15,689 bases of DNA from Candidatus Melainabacteria bacterium (GCA_003175915.1 PSRH01000059.1:1-15689), one strand, 5' to 3'. Counted from the stretch's first letter, positions 1 through 7,793 are shown. Notes: generated from the sequence alone by a model not told the origin. A program made the numbers and translations.

Positions 1-551
1 AGCAGCAGTGCGCAAGCTAGATAGGTGAATGGTGCTCCGCAAAAAACGTATCCAAAGCCACCGAGCACCGGACCAGCTATAGCTGATATCTGCCATATAG
101 CTGTGTTCCAGGCTGTTGCATTACCGTATAACCGTTCTGGCACTGCATCAGCTAACATGCCGAACACGGCTGGCCCATAAAATCCACGTGCTAGTCCAGT
201 CAAAGCGATTACGAAGAAAATAGAACCAATCAGTAGTTCCTTTATTGTCATGAAGGCCGACGAGATTCCAAGTAGGATGAGACAGATCATGAAGCTGCCA
301 ATTGAAAACAAGGCGATCTTGCGTCGTTCTATTACGTCGGCAAGATGACCTGCATAGAGAGCGATTCCAATCGAAGGAACAACTTCGGCTAGGCCGATGA
401 AACCCAGAAAGAGAGGGTCTTTTGTGAGAGCGTAAATTTGCCAGCCGACAGCGACCCCCTGAGCTTGGGTGGCAATGGTGACTAATAGCCTGGCTACCAA
501 CAGCATGCGAAAGCCGTGAATTTTGATAGCCGCGTATGGATTGTCGGTCAT
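1..551 (-). CDS. MFS transporter, N-terminal part (cut by window edge)
   Basis: The frame stays open from the ATG at 551 to the window edge, giving 183 residues without a stop, so the gene continues outside. The product is strongly hydrophobic with about five to six membrane spans. Near residues 68-78 it carries GHLADVIERRK, which matches motif A of the major facilitator superfamily (GxLaDrxGrrk) in the loop between spans 2 and 3. The N-terminus (an ARLLVTIATQAQGVAVGWQIYALT-like run split over span 1) and the later GLARGFYGPA and GPVLGG segments resemble the MFS_3/EntS-like drug or siderophore exporter group. The substrate cannot be read from the sequence. No strong SD is seen before the ATG. 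The gene diverges from the RNB ribonuclease at 638, with 86 bases between the two starts. The family assignment is firm; a role as exporter is inference. Confidence 0.85.
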   Translation of the reverse strand, partial: MTDNPYAAIKIHGFRMLLVARLLVTIATQAQGVAVGWQIYALTKDPLFLGFIGLAEVVPSIGIALYAGHLADVIERRKIALFSIGSFMICLILLGISSAFMTIKELLIGSIFFVIALTGLARGFYGPAVFGMLADAVPERLYGNATAWNTAIWQISAIAGPVLGGFGYVFCGAPFTYLACALL

Positions 552-637
552 GGAATTCCGTTGAGGCCCGCCCTCCGAACAGGAGCAAGCTCATTAAATG
601 TCACGCGTATCGGCAAGGCATCTAAGGAATTGTATCA

Positions 638-2218
638 TTGGCAAAGGTGCCGATTCAGGAACTATACTGCGTTCTGTTGGATAATCTCATCGATACAATC
701 AAAGACGAGGATTTTCGTTTGACTTCACAAAACCATAGCAACAACGGTCATGTGGACCTTAAGGCCCGCGCTCGCCTGGAGATGGTCGAAGCCGGATTCA
801 CGCCCGAATTTGAAAAGCAAGTGGTGGCCGAAATAAAGCAGTTGGTGAGTAAACCGCCCGTTGCCGACGCAGGAAGCCAACGAGATATGCGCTCGCTGAT
901 CTGGTCTTCTATTGATAACCCGGAATCAAAAGACCTGGACCAACTGGAATATGTGGAGCGACAGCCCGATGGCAAAGCGCGTGTGATGATCGCCATTGCT
1001 GACGTCGATTCGTTTGTGCCGAAAGGGTCTGCTTCTGACCAGCATGCTTTCCACAATACTACTTCGGTTTACACAGGCGTTGCCACATTCCCCATGCTGA
1101 TCGATGATCTGTCCTTCAATCTCACCTCTCTCATACAAGATGTTGATCGTTCGGCGATTGTCATTGACCTGGTGATCGATCAAAAGGGAACGCTCGTCAG
1201 CCAAAATGTCTATCTCGCTCTTGTTCGCAATCGCGCCAAGCTGGACTATCTATCAATAGGATCGTGGTTTGAGAAAGGAGGAAATCCACCTGATAAGGTG
1301 GCAGCCATACCAGGTTTGAAAGAACAACTCCTTCTCCAAAATCAGGTGAAAGAGCAAATTCGCACTCTGCGCCGTGAGCAAGGATCGCTTCATCTGCAGA
1401 CGACCGAGGCGCAAACAGTAGCTGAAGACGGAAAGGTTCTCGATATTCAGGAAGTCGAAGAAAACCAGGCGCGTGATTTAATTGAGAATTTTATGGTCTC
1501 GGCCAACATTGGTATTTCTCACTTTTTGGAAAACAAAAAACTACCCTCGCTGCGGCGAGTTGTAAAAACTCCAGAGCGTTGGCCGAAGATCGTCGAGATA
1601 GCTGCAGAATACGGAGTGGAGTTGCCGGCAAAGCCAGACGCAAAAAGCTTAGCCAGATTCTTACTCGATCGCAAAGATGCCGATCCGCTACGTTTTCCCG
1701 ATTTATCTCTGGCAATCGTCAAATTGCTTGGGCGCGGTGAGTACACAGTTGAAATTCCTGGTCAGGCTGATCTTGGGCACTTCGCTCTGGCCGTTCATGA
1801 CTATACTCACGCAACCGCACCAAATCGCCGCTATGTTGACCTTGCTACGCAACGCCTGGTCAAGGCAGTGCTGGCCGGGCAGGCGACGCCGTATACGCTG
1901 GACGAGCTCAATGGTGTAGCCAATCAATGCACGGAGCGCGAGCACGCGGCAAAGAAAGTAGAACGGATCATGCGAAAGGTAGCTGCCGCAGTGTACCTCA
2001 GCAAGCACATTGGCGAGACATATGAAGCACTAGTTACGGGCATCAATGAAGATGGCACGTACGCCCGCTTGCTCAAACCGCCGGCGGAAGGAAAGATTGT
2101 TAAAGGCGAACGCGGTTTGGAAGTCGGCGACAAGGTGCGATTGAAACTTTTAGCCGCCGATCCCGAGCAGGCATTCATCGATTTTGCTTTAGTGAAAAAA
2201 CTAGGAAAGGCACCTTAG
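638..2218 (+). CDS. RNB-domain (RNase II/R family) ribonuclease, compact form
   Basis: This is a 526-residue hydrolytic 3'-5' exoribonuclease of the RNB family. The start is a TTG with AAGGA at 624-628, nine bases upstream; no better ATG exists. Catalytic motif I is IDNPESKDLDQ, giving metal-binding D93, D99 and D101. The fourth acid of E. coli RNase II is Q here, as is common in the short RNB proteins of other phyla. The second signature, YTHATAPNRRY at about 389-399, supplies the RNA-phosphate-binding arginines. A C-terminal S1/OB-like segment follows (about 460-520). At 526 residues it is shorter than RNase II (about 640) or RNase R (about 800) and lacks recognisable N-terminal cold-shock domains. 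RNA turnover in the cytoplasm is the likely role. Its stop lies 8 bases from the stop of the converging gene. Confidence 0.93.
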   Translation: MAKVPIQELYCVLLDNLIDTIKDEDFRLTSQNHSNNGHVDLKARARLEMVEAGFTPEFEKQVVAEIKQLVSKPPVADAGSQRDMRSLIWSSIDNPESKDLDQLEYVERQPDGKARVMIAIADVDSFVPKGSASDQHAFHNTTSVYTGVATFPMLIDDLSFNLTSLIQDVDRSAIVIDLVIDQKGTLVSQNVYLALVRNRAKLDYLSIGSWFEKGGNPPDKVAAIPGLKEQLLLQNQVKEQIRTLRREQGSLHLQTTEAQTVAEDGKVLDIQEVEENQARDLIENFMVSANIGISHFLENKKLPSLRRVVKTPERWPKIVEIAAEYGVELPAKPDAKSLARFLLDRKDADPLRFPDLSLAIVKLLGRGEYTVEIPGQADLGHFALAVHDYTHATAPNRRYVDLATQRLVKAVLAGQATPYTLDELNGVANQCTEREHAAKKVERIMRKVAAAVYLSKHIGETYEALVTGINEDGTYARLLKPPAEGKIVKGERGLEVGDKVRLKLLAADPEQAFIDFALVKKLGKAP

Positions 2219-2226
2219 ATCGGATT

Positions 2227-3180
2227 CTAGGATTTACACATGCGTCCGTAGCCTTCCGCAGCAAAAGTAAGAGGTTGACTTGGGCCAACTTGTCGGCCAT
2301 CGAAAAATACTGCGATATTGCGTTCGATCCCATATATGTCCGGATGTGCCAGGCGCTTCTTATTGAGTAATGAGACTATGTTCCATTCATCATGACTGCC
2401 CCGGCTGAAAGCCGAACCTGCTTTTATGGCATAGTAGCGAAAGAAGTCCTGGCGGCGCTGGTGCCAGAGAGCCCGCTCCTTTTCCTTGGTTAAATCTAGT
2501 GGACGGCAAACCCCCTTTTTCTCGATGCAATCAAAATCATTCTTGAAATTGTCATCCAGGGAATACTTTCTGGCAAAGTATAGTTCAACCGCTTGAGATA
2601 ATGACCGCGCTTCGCTGAGAAAGAAATCTTGCACGTCAGTTGGGCCAATGAAATAGAAGGCATCGAACAAATTACCGGTATCAGAAACTATGGCGTTGGC
2701 TCCCGAGTAATAGGAATCTTCAACGATCACCTTTGTCCACATTCGCATGTAATCACCACCACTAGGTGGCGTTGTTTTCATCAAGTGGGCGACATCTACA
2801 TTTCGCCCAGTTTCCCTTTTTATGGCGGCGGCATGCTGATACATCAGTCCTACCCCTTCCTTGGTTTCCATTTGATATCTAGATGGATTTAGGACAAAAA
2901 AACGCTCTCCCCATCTGGCCAGAAGATTTCGCTCGACGGCTCCGGCAATATCGACATTTGTGCTGTAGTGCCCGCCACCGGCAGAGGATATTGGGCAGCT
3001 CTGAAAAACGATCGTCCTGCCCTCGGCCTGAGCGCGCATCACATCTGCTTTCACCAGTTCAGCCTGCCGGTCAAACAGTTCGAGCCAATCGCCTGTGTGC
3101 CACTCAAATTCAATGGGAAAATCCGCCACCGGTCGGCCTGTGCAAAGTCCCGGCCTCACTAATGGATTGTTCGTTTTCAT
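2227..3180 (-). CDS. Conserved-looking protein of unknown function, 317 aa
   Basis: The ATG at 3180 has AAAGGA eight bases upstream (complement of 3189-3194), so start and gene look real. I do not recognise the family. The protein is soluble, with no signal peptide or membrane span. It has conserved-looking blocks: FQSCPISSAGGGHYSTNVDI near 58-77, LNPSRYQME, a glycine- and aromatic-rich PSGGDYMRMWTKVIVED block near the middle, then DAFYFIGPTDVQDFF. The alternation of a hydrophobic strand, a Gly/Ser-rich turn and a later GP-D motif suggests a Rossmann-like alpha/beta fold. It is loosely reminiscent of nucleoside 2-deoxyribosyltransferase-like enzymes, but this is a weak guess. The C-terminal third is rich in charged and aromatic residues. 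The gene stands alone on the minus strand, converging on the ribonuclease, and gives no functional clue by context. Confidence 0.85.
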   Translation of the reverse strand: MKTNNPLVRPGLCTGRPVADFPIEFEWHTGDWLELFDRQAELVKADVMRAQAEGRTIVFQSCPISSAGGGHYSTNVDIAGAVERNLLARWGERFFVLNPSRYQMETKEGVGLMYQHAAAIKRETGRNVDVAHLMKTTPPSGGDYMRMWTKVIVEDSYYSGANAIVSDTGNLFDAFYFIGPTDVQDFFLSEARSLSQAVELYFARKYSLDDNFKNDFDCIEKKGVCRPLDLTKEKERALWHQRRQDFFRYYAIKAGSAFSRGSHDEWNIVSLLNKKRLAHPDIYGIERNIAVFFDGRQVGPSQPLTFAAEGYGRMCKS

Positions 3181-3530
3181 ATACTAGGTCCTTTGGTAAG
3201 CGAATCTGGATCTTTCAATTTTCCTTCGGCAAAACTGCAAGCTGAGAGTATAACGCCTCGGAAGAGGGAGCCGTTCGTTCTACAAAAGCCTACCTTGAAT
3301 TTTGGGTAAGGGCCCTTTCCCTTGGGAAGAGGGGGTTTTCGGCACTGGCTTGAGCCAGGGCAAGGGCAGTCGGAAAATTCCCTCCCCGGAATGATGCTTT
3401 TTAGCCAGCCTGCGGCTATGTTGAATGCAGGTGGCGTAAATGCATGACGGATAAAGAAACGCCCCTCAGTTCTCTGGGCATTATAGACACCTAACATAAA
3501 CAGGTGGGCTTGTTTTGAGGAGAAACAGCC
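3181..3530. repeat. Gene-free stretch with clustered inverted repeats, possible interspersed repeat
   Basis: I see no convincing gene in these 350 bases. A 106-codon open frame on the minus strand has a proline/glycine/lysine-rich translation (for example PPLPKGKGPYPK) that looks like translated repeat DNA. The core 3300-3365 holds an 18-base imperfect palindrome (3304-3321, centred on AAGGGCCCTT), a TTCCC-TT-GGGAA hairpin just after it, and a perfect CTGGCT-TG-AGCCAG hairpin at 3345-3358. Such clusters are typical of short interspersed bacterial repeats. The right end must contain the promoter of the receiver gene at 3531; TATAGA at 3482-3487 is a possible -10 without a matching -35. Confidence 0.4.
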
Positions 3531-3995
3531 TTGTATTCAAGCATGAATAGAAAAATACTAGCTTTACTAGAAGATCCAAAAAATTTGCAACAGGTAAGCG
3601 AGTGCCTGGAAGAATCGGGACATTGCGTATTTAAGGCAACCCGATTTGACGTTGCCATGCAAATCCTGGACCGCCAGCCGGTGGACTTGATTGTCTCTGA
3701 TGTACATTTGCAAAATGGAGGAGACATCTTCGATTTTCTCGTGCGCGTGCACGTCAGTCCCTTACTACAGAACGTTCCATTTGTATGCTTTAGCTTTCAA
3801 CCAACTGAATTGGCAGAATATTTGGCTACAGGTGTTCAGACAGCTGCCAGGATTTTAGGAGCTACCTGCTACATAAGCATGCAAGTATTCGATCCAAACG
3901 AATTTGCCATGCGGATCAATGACTTACTTTCCAAGAGATCAAGTAGCGAGTATTCATCTATGGAGCGTTACCAGGAGAATCAGCTTTCCCGGTAA
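3531..3995 (+). CDS. Orphan response-regulator receiver domain protein, 154 aa
   Basis: This is a single receiver (REC) domain without an output domain. The TTG start at 3531 has GAGGAG at 3517-3522, eight bases upstream, which favours it over the ATG at 3543. Visible landmarks are the N-terminal strand and acid LALLED (E14, D15), the phospho-acceptor strand DLIVSDVHL with D57, and the FVCFS strand with S88 at the usual Thr/Ser switch. The last strand reads CYISMQVFD where receivers normally have K-P-F/Y; methionine (117) replaces the invariant lysine and the proline is absent. An insertion-like loop, QPTELAEYLATGVQTAARILG, precedes it. The domain may be phosphorylated inefficiently or act as a phosphorylation-independent adaptor (inference). 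A 30-residue Ser/Glu-rich tail follows. No sensor kinase is adjacent. Confidence 0.8.
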   Translation: MYSSMNRKILALLEDPKNLQQVSECLEESGHCVFKATRFDVAMQILDRQPVDLIVSDVHLQNGGDIFDFLVRVHVSPLLQNVPFVCFSFQPTELAEYLATGVQTAARILGATCYISMQVFDPNEFAMRINDLLSKRSSSEYSSMERYQENQLSR

Positions 3996-4008
3996 GGTGT
4001 TCCACTTT

Positions 4009-4026
4009 TGCACCGGCCATGGTGCA
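4009..4026 (+). terminator. Hairpin after the receiver gene, possible terminator
   Basis: TGCACC-GGCCAT-GGTGCA forms a perfect 6-bp stem 13 bases past the receiver stop. No T-tract follows (TAAACTAGG), so intrinsic termination is uncertain. The position between convergent units suits a transcript end. Confidence 0.3.
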
Positions 4027-4107
4027 TAAACTAGGATCTACGAAGAGGTGCGGGCTTGGGGCGGGCATCGTCCCGAAAAGCTGCGGTACCTAATTTAGGA
4101 AACGTCT

Positions 4108-4311
4108 CTAGTCGTGGAAGAACCTGAGAATCACGCCAGTAGCGCCGGCGATGATCAGACCGCAAACGAAGAGGAATTTGAATACAGCCACCGTGCTTAT
4201 GAATCCTGTGTCTACTCTTAATGGGTAGTAAAAACAATAAGCACCGACACCAGGGATAAGGTTGTCGATGCGAATCAGATCAAAGCTATTGTATATGGCC
4301 GATGATTTTTG
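4108..4311 (-). pseudogene. C-terminal remnant of a membrane protein (no start codon)
   Basis: A 67-codon open frame lies between an in-frame TGA at 4312-4314 and the stop TAG at 4108-4110. It has no ATG, GTG or TTG before a GTG at codon 42, and no SD. The translation nevertheless looks like protein: an amphipathic stretch SFDLIRIDNLIPGVGAY, then YYPLRVDTG, then one clean membrane span (FKFLFVCGLIIAGATGVILRFF). The order 'Y-S-x-D ... L-x-P ... G-x-x-x-AG-x-TG-x-(I/L)-R' recalls the membrane C-terminus of some pentapeptide-repeat and other large integral proteins, from memory only. I read it as a decayed gene end. The neighbouring CDS upstream ends in a different frame, so a +1 frameshift relic of that gene is the alternative. 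A genuine short gene with an unusual start is less likely. Confidence 0.4.
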
Positions 4312-4354
4312 TCACGGGGTTACAACTATAGAAAAACCTAACGGATTAAGTGGC

Positions 4355-5131
4355 TCAATTTTTCGCCAGCAAATTACCTAAACCGTTTTCAATGAGGAAT
4401 TCTTGGAATTTCGACCTGAGATCGCCGCGCTCGTCCTGGTCGACGACTTTGAAGGGCTCAATTTGCCTTTCATAGCAAGTTGCCCTAGAAGAAACGAGCG
4501 GATGTCCTTGCAGGTCAAAATCGTTGATCAGGAAATTGGCCCGGACGATGCCATCCGAGACAGGCCTATAGGTAGCAATCGTTTCTTCCTTAAAAACTTT
4601 CTGCTCTTGGCCGATTGATTTACCTGAGCGAGTCACCTTAGCCAGACTATCAACCGTGATCTGAGTTGTTGAATTAGCAACTAGGGATATCCTTTCAATC
4701 GTCTGATGGTCCACGAAGGATTCCGTCTCCAATGTGCGCTCAATGGGGGTGCAGGCACAATACCAGATTCGGCCCAGGCTATCGCACTGCGTACCAACCA
4801 CGCTCCTTCTCAGGGTGTCAATTCTCATCGGTTCGCTAATAGTTTGTATGCCTTGTTTGTAGTCATAGGCATCTAAGACCGTCTCTTCATTAGCTTCCCA
4901 GGTGCCGGCCAGCCAGCGAGGAACTGGGAACCAGGAATTAACCCCGAGTGCTTCTTGGTTGGACAGAGAAGCAGTTCTGGCACAAAAAAAGTTCGTTCCG
5001 GTGAACAGGCCATTTTGAGTAATTTGCTTAATCGTATTGAGTAAGGCACTTAATAACAACAGAAAGCTCAATAGCAAAATCATCGCTATTGGCTTGCTGA
5101 CTGTGATGTTTCGTAGATCAGTGGAACTCAT
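4355..5131 (-). CDS. Membrane-anchored protein of unknown function, 258 aa
   Basis: I choose the ATG at 5131 because GAGG (5137-5140 on the complement) lies five bases upstream. A GTG at 5137, two codons earlier, overlaps that SD and is less likely. The N-terminus has one strong hydrophobic span (PIAMILLLSFLLLLSALL, about residues 12-32) followed by a probable extracytoplasmic domain. That domain starts with WFPVPRWLAGTW, a pattern seen at the start of beta-barrel, lipocalin-like folds, and continues with many alternating beta-type segments. Cys residues in the CDSLGRIWYCAC area could form disulfides. No enzyme motif is visible and I do not recognise the family. It is the last gene of the minus-strand run GT2 / potassium channel / this gene, with 90 bases to the channel, so co-transcription is possible but unproven. 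Confidence 0.72.
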   Translation of the reverse strand: MSSTDLRNITVSKPIAMILLLSFLLLLSALLNTIKQITQNGLFTGTNFFCARTASLSNQEALGVNSWFPVPRWLAGTWEANEETVLDAYDYKQGIQTISEPMRIDTLRRSVVGTQCDSLGRIWYCACTPIERTLETESFVDHQTIERISLVANSTTQITVDSLAKVTRSGKSIGQEQKVFKEETIATYRPVSDGIVRANFLINDFDLQGHPLVSSRATCYERQIEPFKVVDQDERGDLRSKFQEFLIENGLGNLLAKN

Positions 5132-5221
5132 AGCCACCTCTGCCGAAGGTCAGCCGCACTTCTTGATATCGTGATTCCTTGTTCCGATGCGATTTACCCG
5201 GTTATTGTTCCGGCTAATCCA

Positions 5222-6316
5222 TTAAATGCTCTTTTGAGCAATTTCTTGGTCGCCTTCCGGTTCGACCTGTAAGAGCGGCAGACCCTTTATCCAGGTATGT
5301 ACCGGTATGGCAAACATATTAGCCAGCCCAACTAGATTACCCATGTAACCCGATCGTCTGGCGCTAAATTGGATCCAGGCCCTCTCATCAGTGCGTACCT
5401 TGTAGCCGACGTCGGCCAAGATGGATAATCCATCGGCATATTCTTTCCGAGTTAGATGAACACCGTCCGTGCCGGTAGCGCCGAAGTAGTCGCTAATCGA
5501 CTGGATGCAGGTACAGCTCAACCAGTAAAAAAGATCCGCTTCGCCTACGGCCACATCCTCGACACTTGTCAACAAAATCGAAGCCGCGTCTAGCATTGCT
5601 CCCATGGCACTCAACCAGGATTCGTCTTTGTTCGACGAACGAAAGTAGACGAGTAAAGGATAAGCCCGATGGCTTTCGAGAATTGAAGCAGCCCATCCCT
5701 CCCAATGTAAAAAAGACGGCCCCAGGTTTGTTAGCAACTCCAATTCCTTATATCTCAAAAGCAGTACCAGCCCCGACGGCGGCGTTCCGGCTCTGCTGCG
5801 CAAAGTGTTCACAGTCTGTTCACGCAACTGCAACCAGTTCTGGATCGTGAATAAAAAGGAAATGACCAGAGCCATGAAAACCAGCCCGCAGAGAGCACCA
5901 ATCAGTACCACGGCGCGAGTAATTGGTGCAGACGCCACTACATCACCATAGCCAATGGTAAGAACGGATGCTCCCGCGAAATATAGAGCCTCGCCGAAAT
6001 TTTTTATATGTGGCGTTACGCTTTCCCTGAAGGAATACAAGATAAGGGCATAGCCGGATACCATGAGGACAAGCCAAACTAGCACTAGAAGAACAAAGCT
6101 CACTGGACCGAAAGTTTCCAGCATTTCCGTTGACACCCTGTTGAAGGGACGGGTGAGGGCCATTCGTTTGTAATTCGGCCACAATACGTGTCCAAGGAGA
6201 AACGGCGCGATTCGGAAAAGCCGCGATGTGATTCGAGGTACGATCACCGATTTGAAAACATCAAAGAGAACTAGAATAATCAGTGCTAGTCCAAGCAGTC
6301 TGTATACAATGTTCAT
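5222..6316 (-). CDS. Two-TM potassium channel family protein (Ion_trans_2)
   Basis: This 364-residue channel subunit has the canonical potassium selectivity filter TIGYGD at residues 120-125, preceded by the pore helix FGEALYFAGASVL. An N-terminal span (about 4-24) ends in DVFKSVIVPR, a motif I associate with the uncharacterised potassium channel family that carries an extra leading helix. Outer and inner pore helices are at about 72-95 and 133-157. The remaining 200 residues are cytoplasmic and show no Rossmann RCK nucleotide-binding signature (no GxGxxG), so the gating ligand is unknown. The ATG at 6316 is preceded only by a weak purine run (AAGAAAG). The stop of the glycosyltransferase upstream is 32 bases away, so the two are probably co-transcribed. 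Four subunits are expected to form one pore (family knowledge). Confidence 0.9.
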   Translation of the reverse strand: MNIVYRLLGLALIILVLFDVFKSVIVPRITSRLFRIAPFLLGHVLWPNYKRMALTRPFNRVSTEMLETFGPVSFVLLVLVWLVLMVSGYALILYSFRESVTPHIKNFGEALYFAGASVLTIGYGDVVASAPITRAVVLIGALCGLVFMALVISFLFTIQNWLQLREQTVNTLRSRAGTPPSGLVLLLRYKELELLTNLGPSFLHWEGWAASILESHRAYPLLVYFRSSNKDESWLSAMGAMLDAASILLTSVEDVAVGEADLFYWLSCTCIQSISDYFGATGTDGVHLTRKEYADGLSILADVGYKVRTDERAWIQFSARRSGYMGNLVGLANMFAIPVHTWIKGLPLLQVEPEGDQEIAQKSI

Positions 6317-6348
6317 CTTTCTTGCCGAATACGGATGAGTGCGAGCCT

Positions 6349-7557
6349 CTACTTGGTTGCTTGATCCATCGCACGTGCTTCGGGACGAATCTTCATTGAC
6401 GTATCAACGCAATATTCTCGGTCCTTCCATGTCACTTTGATGCCGGTTATGACACAGAAGGCTGCGTAAAGGTAGAGCGCGGTGAGCGCCAACGCACCCA
6501 CTGGCACAAACAAAATATGCCAGAACTGAAGGCCCTTATAATGCAGACCGGTTCGCCAAAACCAGAACGATATGCAAACAAACTGAAAAACAAGCATTGC
6601 TGTGATTGGAGTTGTATCCGGCAGATGCGCCCCTCGGGCAATCATATCCGCGAAAGCAACAACCGAAACGTATGGCGCCACTAAACCGAGATTCAAAAGA
6701 ATTAGCACGCCCACAAGAAAAACCGGGTTGCAGTCAATCAAGGCGTAGAGATTCTTGCTCCACCCTCGCCAGAGGTCAATAAGGTCGGTATACATGCGCA
6801 CGCTATAAAGGGGCCTGCCATCCACTGCGGTAATACGGAAGCCCTCACTTTTTACCACGCGAGCCAAAGCAATGTCATCGAGAATTTGGTCTCTAACGCT
6901 ATTGTGACCCCCGATCGCTCGATAGGCATCAGCTTTGATCAGAGTGTATTGACCGTATGCATAAGCACGGGGATTTCTATCGTCGTTGACTTTATTGAGT
7001 GGATCACCCAGAAGAAATGAACCGAGAAGCACGGGCATAATTGCACGCTCCCAGAAACTATAGAGCTCCTGCACGGGCATAAACGATATCAAATCAACCT
7101 GGTAATTATTCGCAGAGGCAACTGCGTCTCTAAGCGAGTTGGATTGATGGCATGTGTCCGCGTCGATAAAGGCGAACCATTCTCCTTGCGCGTGTCTGCT
7201 GGCATAGTCTAAGGCGTTGCATTTACCGAGCCAACCGGCACGGCTTTCTCGACAGGAGAGCGTCTTGAGAGAAAGATGCTCACCTGCCACTTGAGCAATG
7301 ATTTGACCAGACCGATCGGTTGAGCGATCGTCCACGACGATAACTTCATAATTTGGATAGTCTTGATTTAGCAGGGACTCCAGACATCGCCTGATTTTCC
7401 GTTCTTCATTCCTGACGGGCACCATAACGCTAACAAAAGGAAGGTTGCTATCGCTTGTTCGCACGGTCCTGCGGAAATTCAGAAAGAACACGAAAGTGGT
7501 GGCTCCGAGCAATAGAACCACCAGGGTGTCCATGGCTACAAACTGAGTAAAATTCAT
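6349..7557 (-). CDS. Membrane glycosyltransferase family 2
   Basis: This 402-residue GT-A enzyme has an N-terminal anchor (about 8-28). The GT2 catalytic core follows: VSVMVPVRNEE at 42-52, nucleotide-binding VVDDRS at 75-80, the metal-binding DAD at 132-134, LDD at 226-228 as the likely catalytic-base region, and LWRGWSKN at 262-269, which corresponds to the (Q/R)xxRW-type acceptor motif. Three or so membrane spans close the protein (about 280-370). The layout resembles the CrtQ/CruC and HpnB-like group that glycosylates lipids such as carotenoids or hopanoids at the membrane, but the acceptor cannot be read. A TTG at 7560 directly precedes the ATG at 7557; neither has an SD. It is the first gene of the minus-strand run and diverges from the methyltransferase operon. 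Confidence 0.9.
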   Translation of the reverse strand: MNFTQFVAMDTLVVLLLGATTFVFFLNFRRTVRTSDSNLPFVSVMVPVRNEERKIRRCLESLLNQDYPNYEVIVVDDRSTDRSGQIIAQVAGEHLSLKTLSCRESRAGWLGKCNALDYASRHAQGEWFAFIDADTCHQSNSLRDAVASANNYQVDLISFMPVQELYSFWERAIMPVLLGSFLLGDPLNKVNDDRNPRAYAYGQYTLIKADAYRAIGGHNSVRDQILDDIALARVVKSEGFRITAVDGRPLYSVRMYTDLIDLWRGWSKNLYALIDCNPVFLVGVLILLNLGLVAPYVSVVAFADMIARGAHLPDTTPITAMLVFQFVCISFWFWRTGLHYKGLQFWHILFVPVGALALTALYLYAAFCVITGIKVTWKDREYCVDTSMKIRPEARAMDQATK

Positions 7558-7583
7558 CAACTGTAATTATCTATAAATGCCGC

Positions 7584-7598
7584 GCTCTTCAAAAGAGC
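7584..7598 (-). promoter_or_regulatory. Small hairpin in the leader of the glycosyltransferase gene
   Basis: GCTCTT-CAA-AAGAGC is a perfect 6-bp stem with a 3-base loop, 26 bases upstream of the GT2 start. It could lie in the 5' untranslated region. Function is not evident. Confidence 0.25.
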
Positions 7599-7715
7599 CA
7601 GACGACTTTGACAAAGATACTATCTGAAATTTGTTTGCAATCCGCTAAGCAAACACAATAGAAGCGGGCCCATCATACCACACAGCCTGTTCAAGCTTCC
7701 CGTAGTGTCCATAGG

Positions 7716-7759
7716 GAGTTCGGCATGTTCATGTGATATAAAAGACCCGGGCCGAACTC
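7716..7759 (+). promoter_or_regulatory. Perfect 9-bp inverted repeat around a TATA-like box, candidate operator
   Basis: GAGTTCGGC at 7716-7724 and its exact reverse complement GCCGAACTC at 7751-7759 flank a 26-base spacer. The spacer holds TGTGATATAAAAG (TATAAA at 7737-7742), a plausible -10 box for the operon starting at 7794. A repressor bridging the two arms would cover the promoter. If transcription starts upstream instead, the arms could form a hairpin in the leader. Both readings are inference; the repeat is seen directly. Confidence 0.45.
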
Positions 7760-7793
7760 AGTCATACCCATATGCTCTCAGGAGAATAATCCG

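Noticed and set aside
148..594. A 148-codon minus-strand frame as a gene
   Set aside because: It is out of frame with the clear MFS transporter on the same strand, and its translation is Ser/Arg/His-rich without membrane or domain character.
3177..3497. A 106-codon minus-strand open frame as a gene
   Set aside because: It overlaps the start of the 317-residue gene, has no SD, and its Pro/Lys/Gly-rich translation coincides with hairpin-rich DNA.
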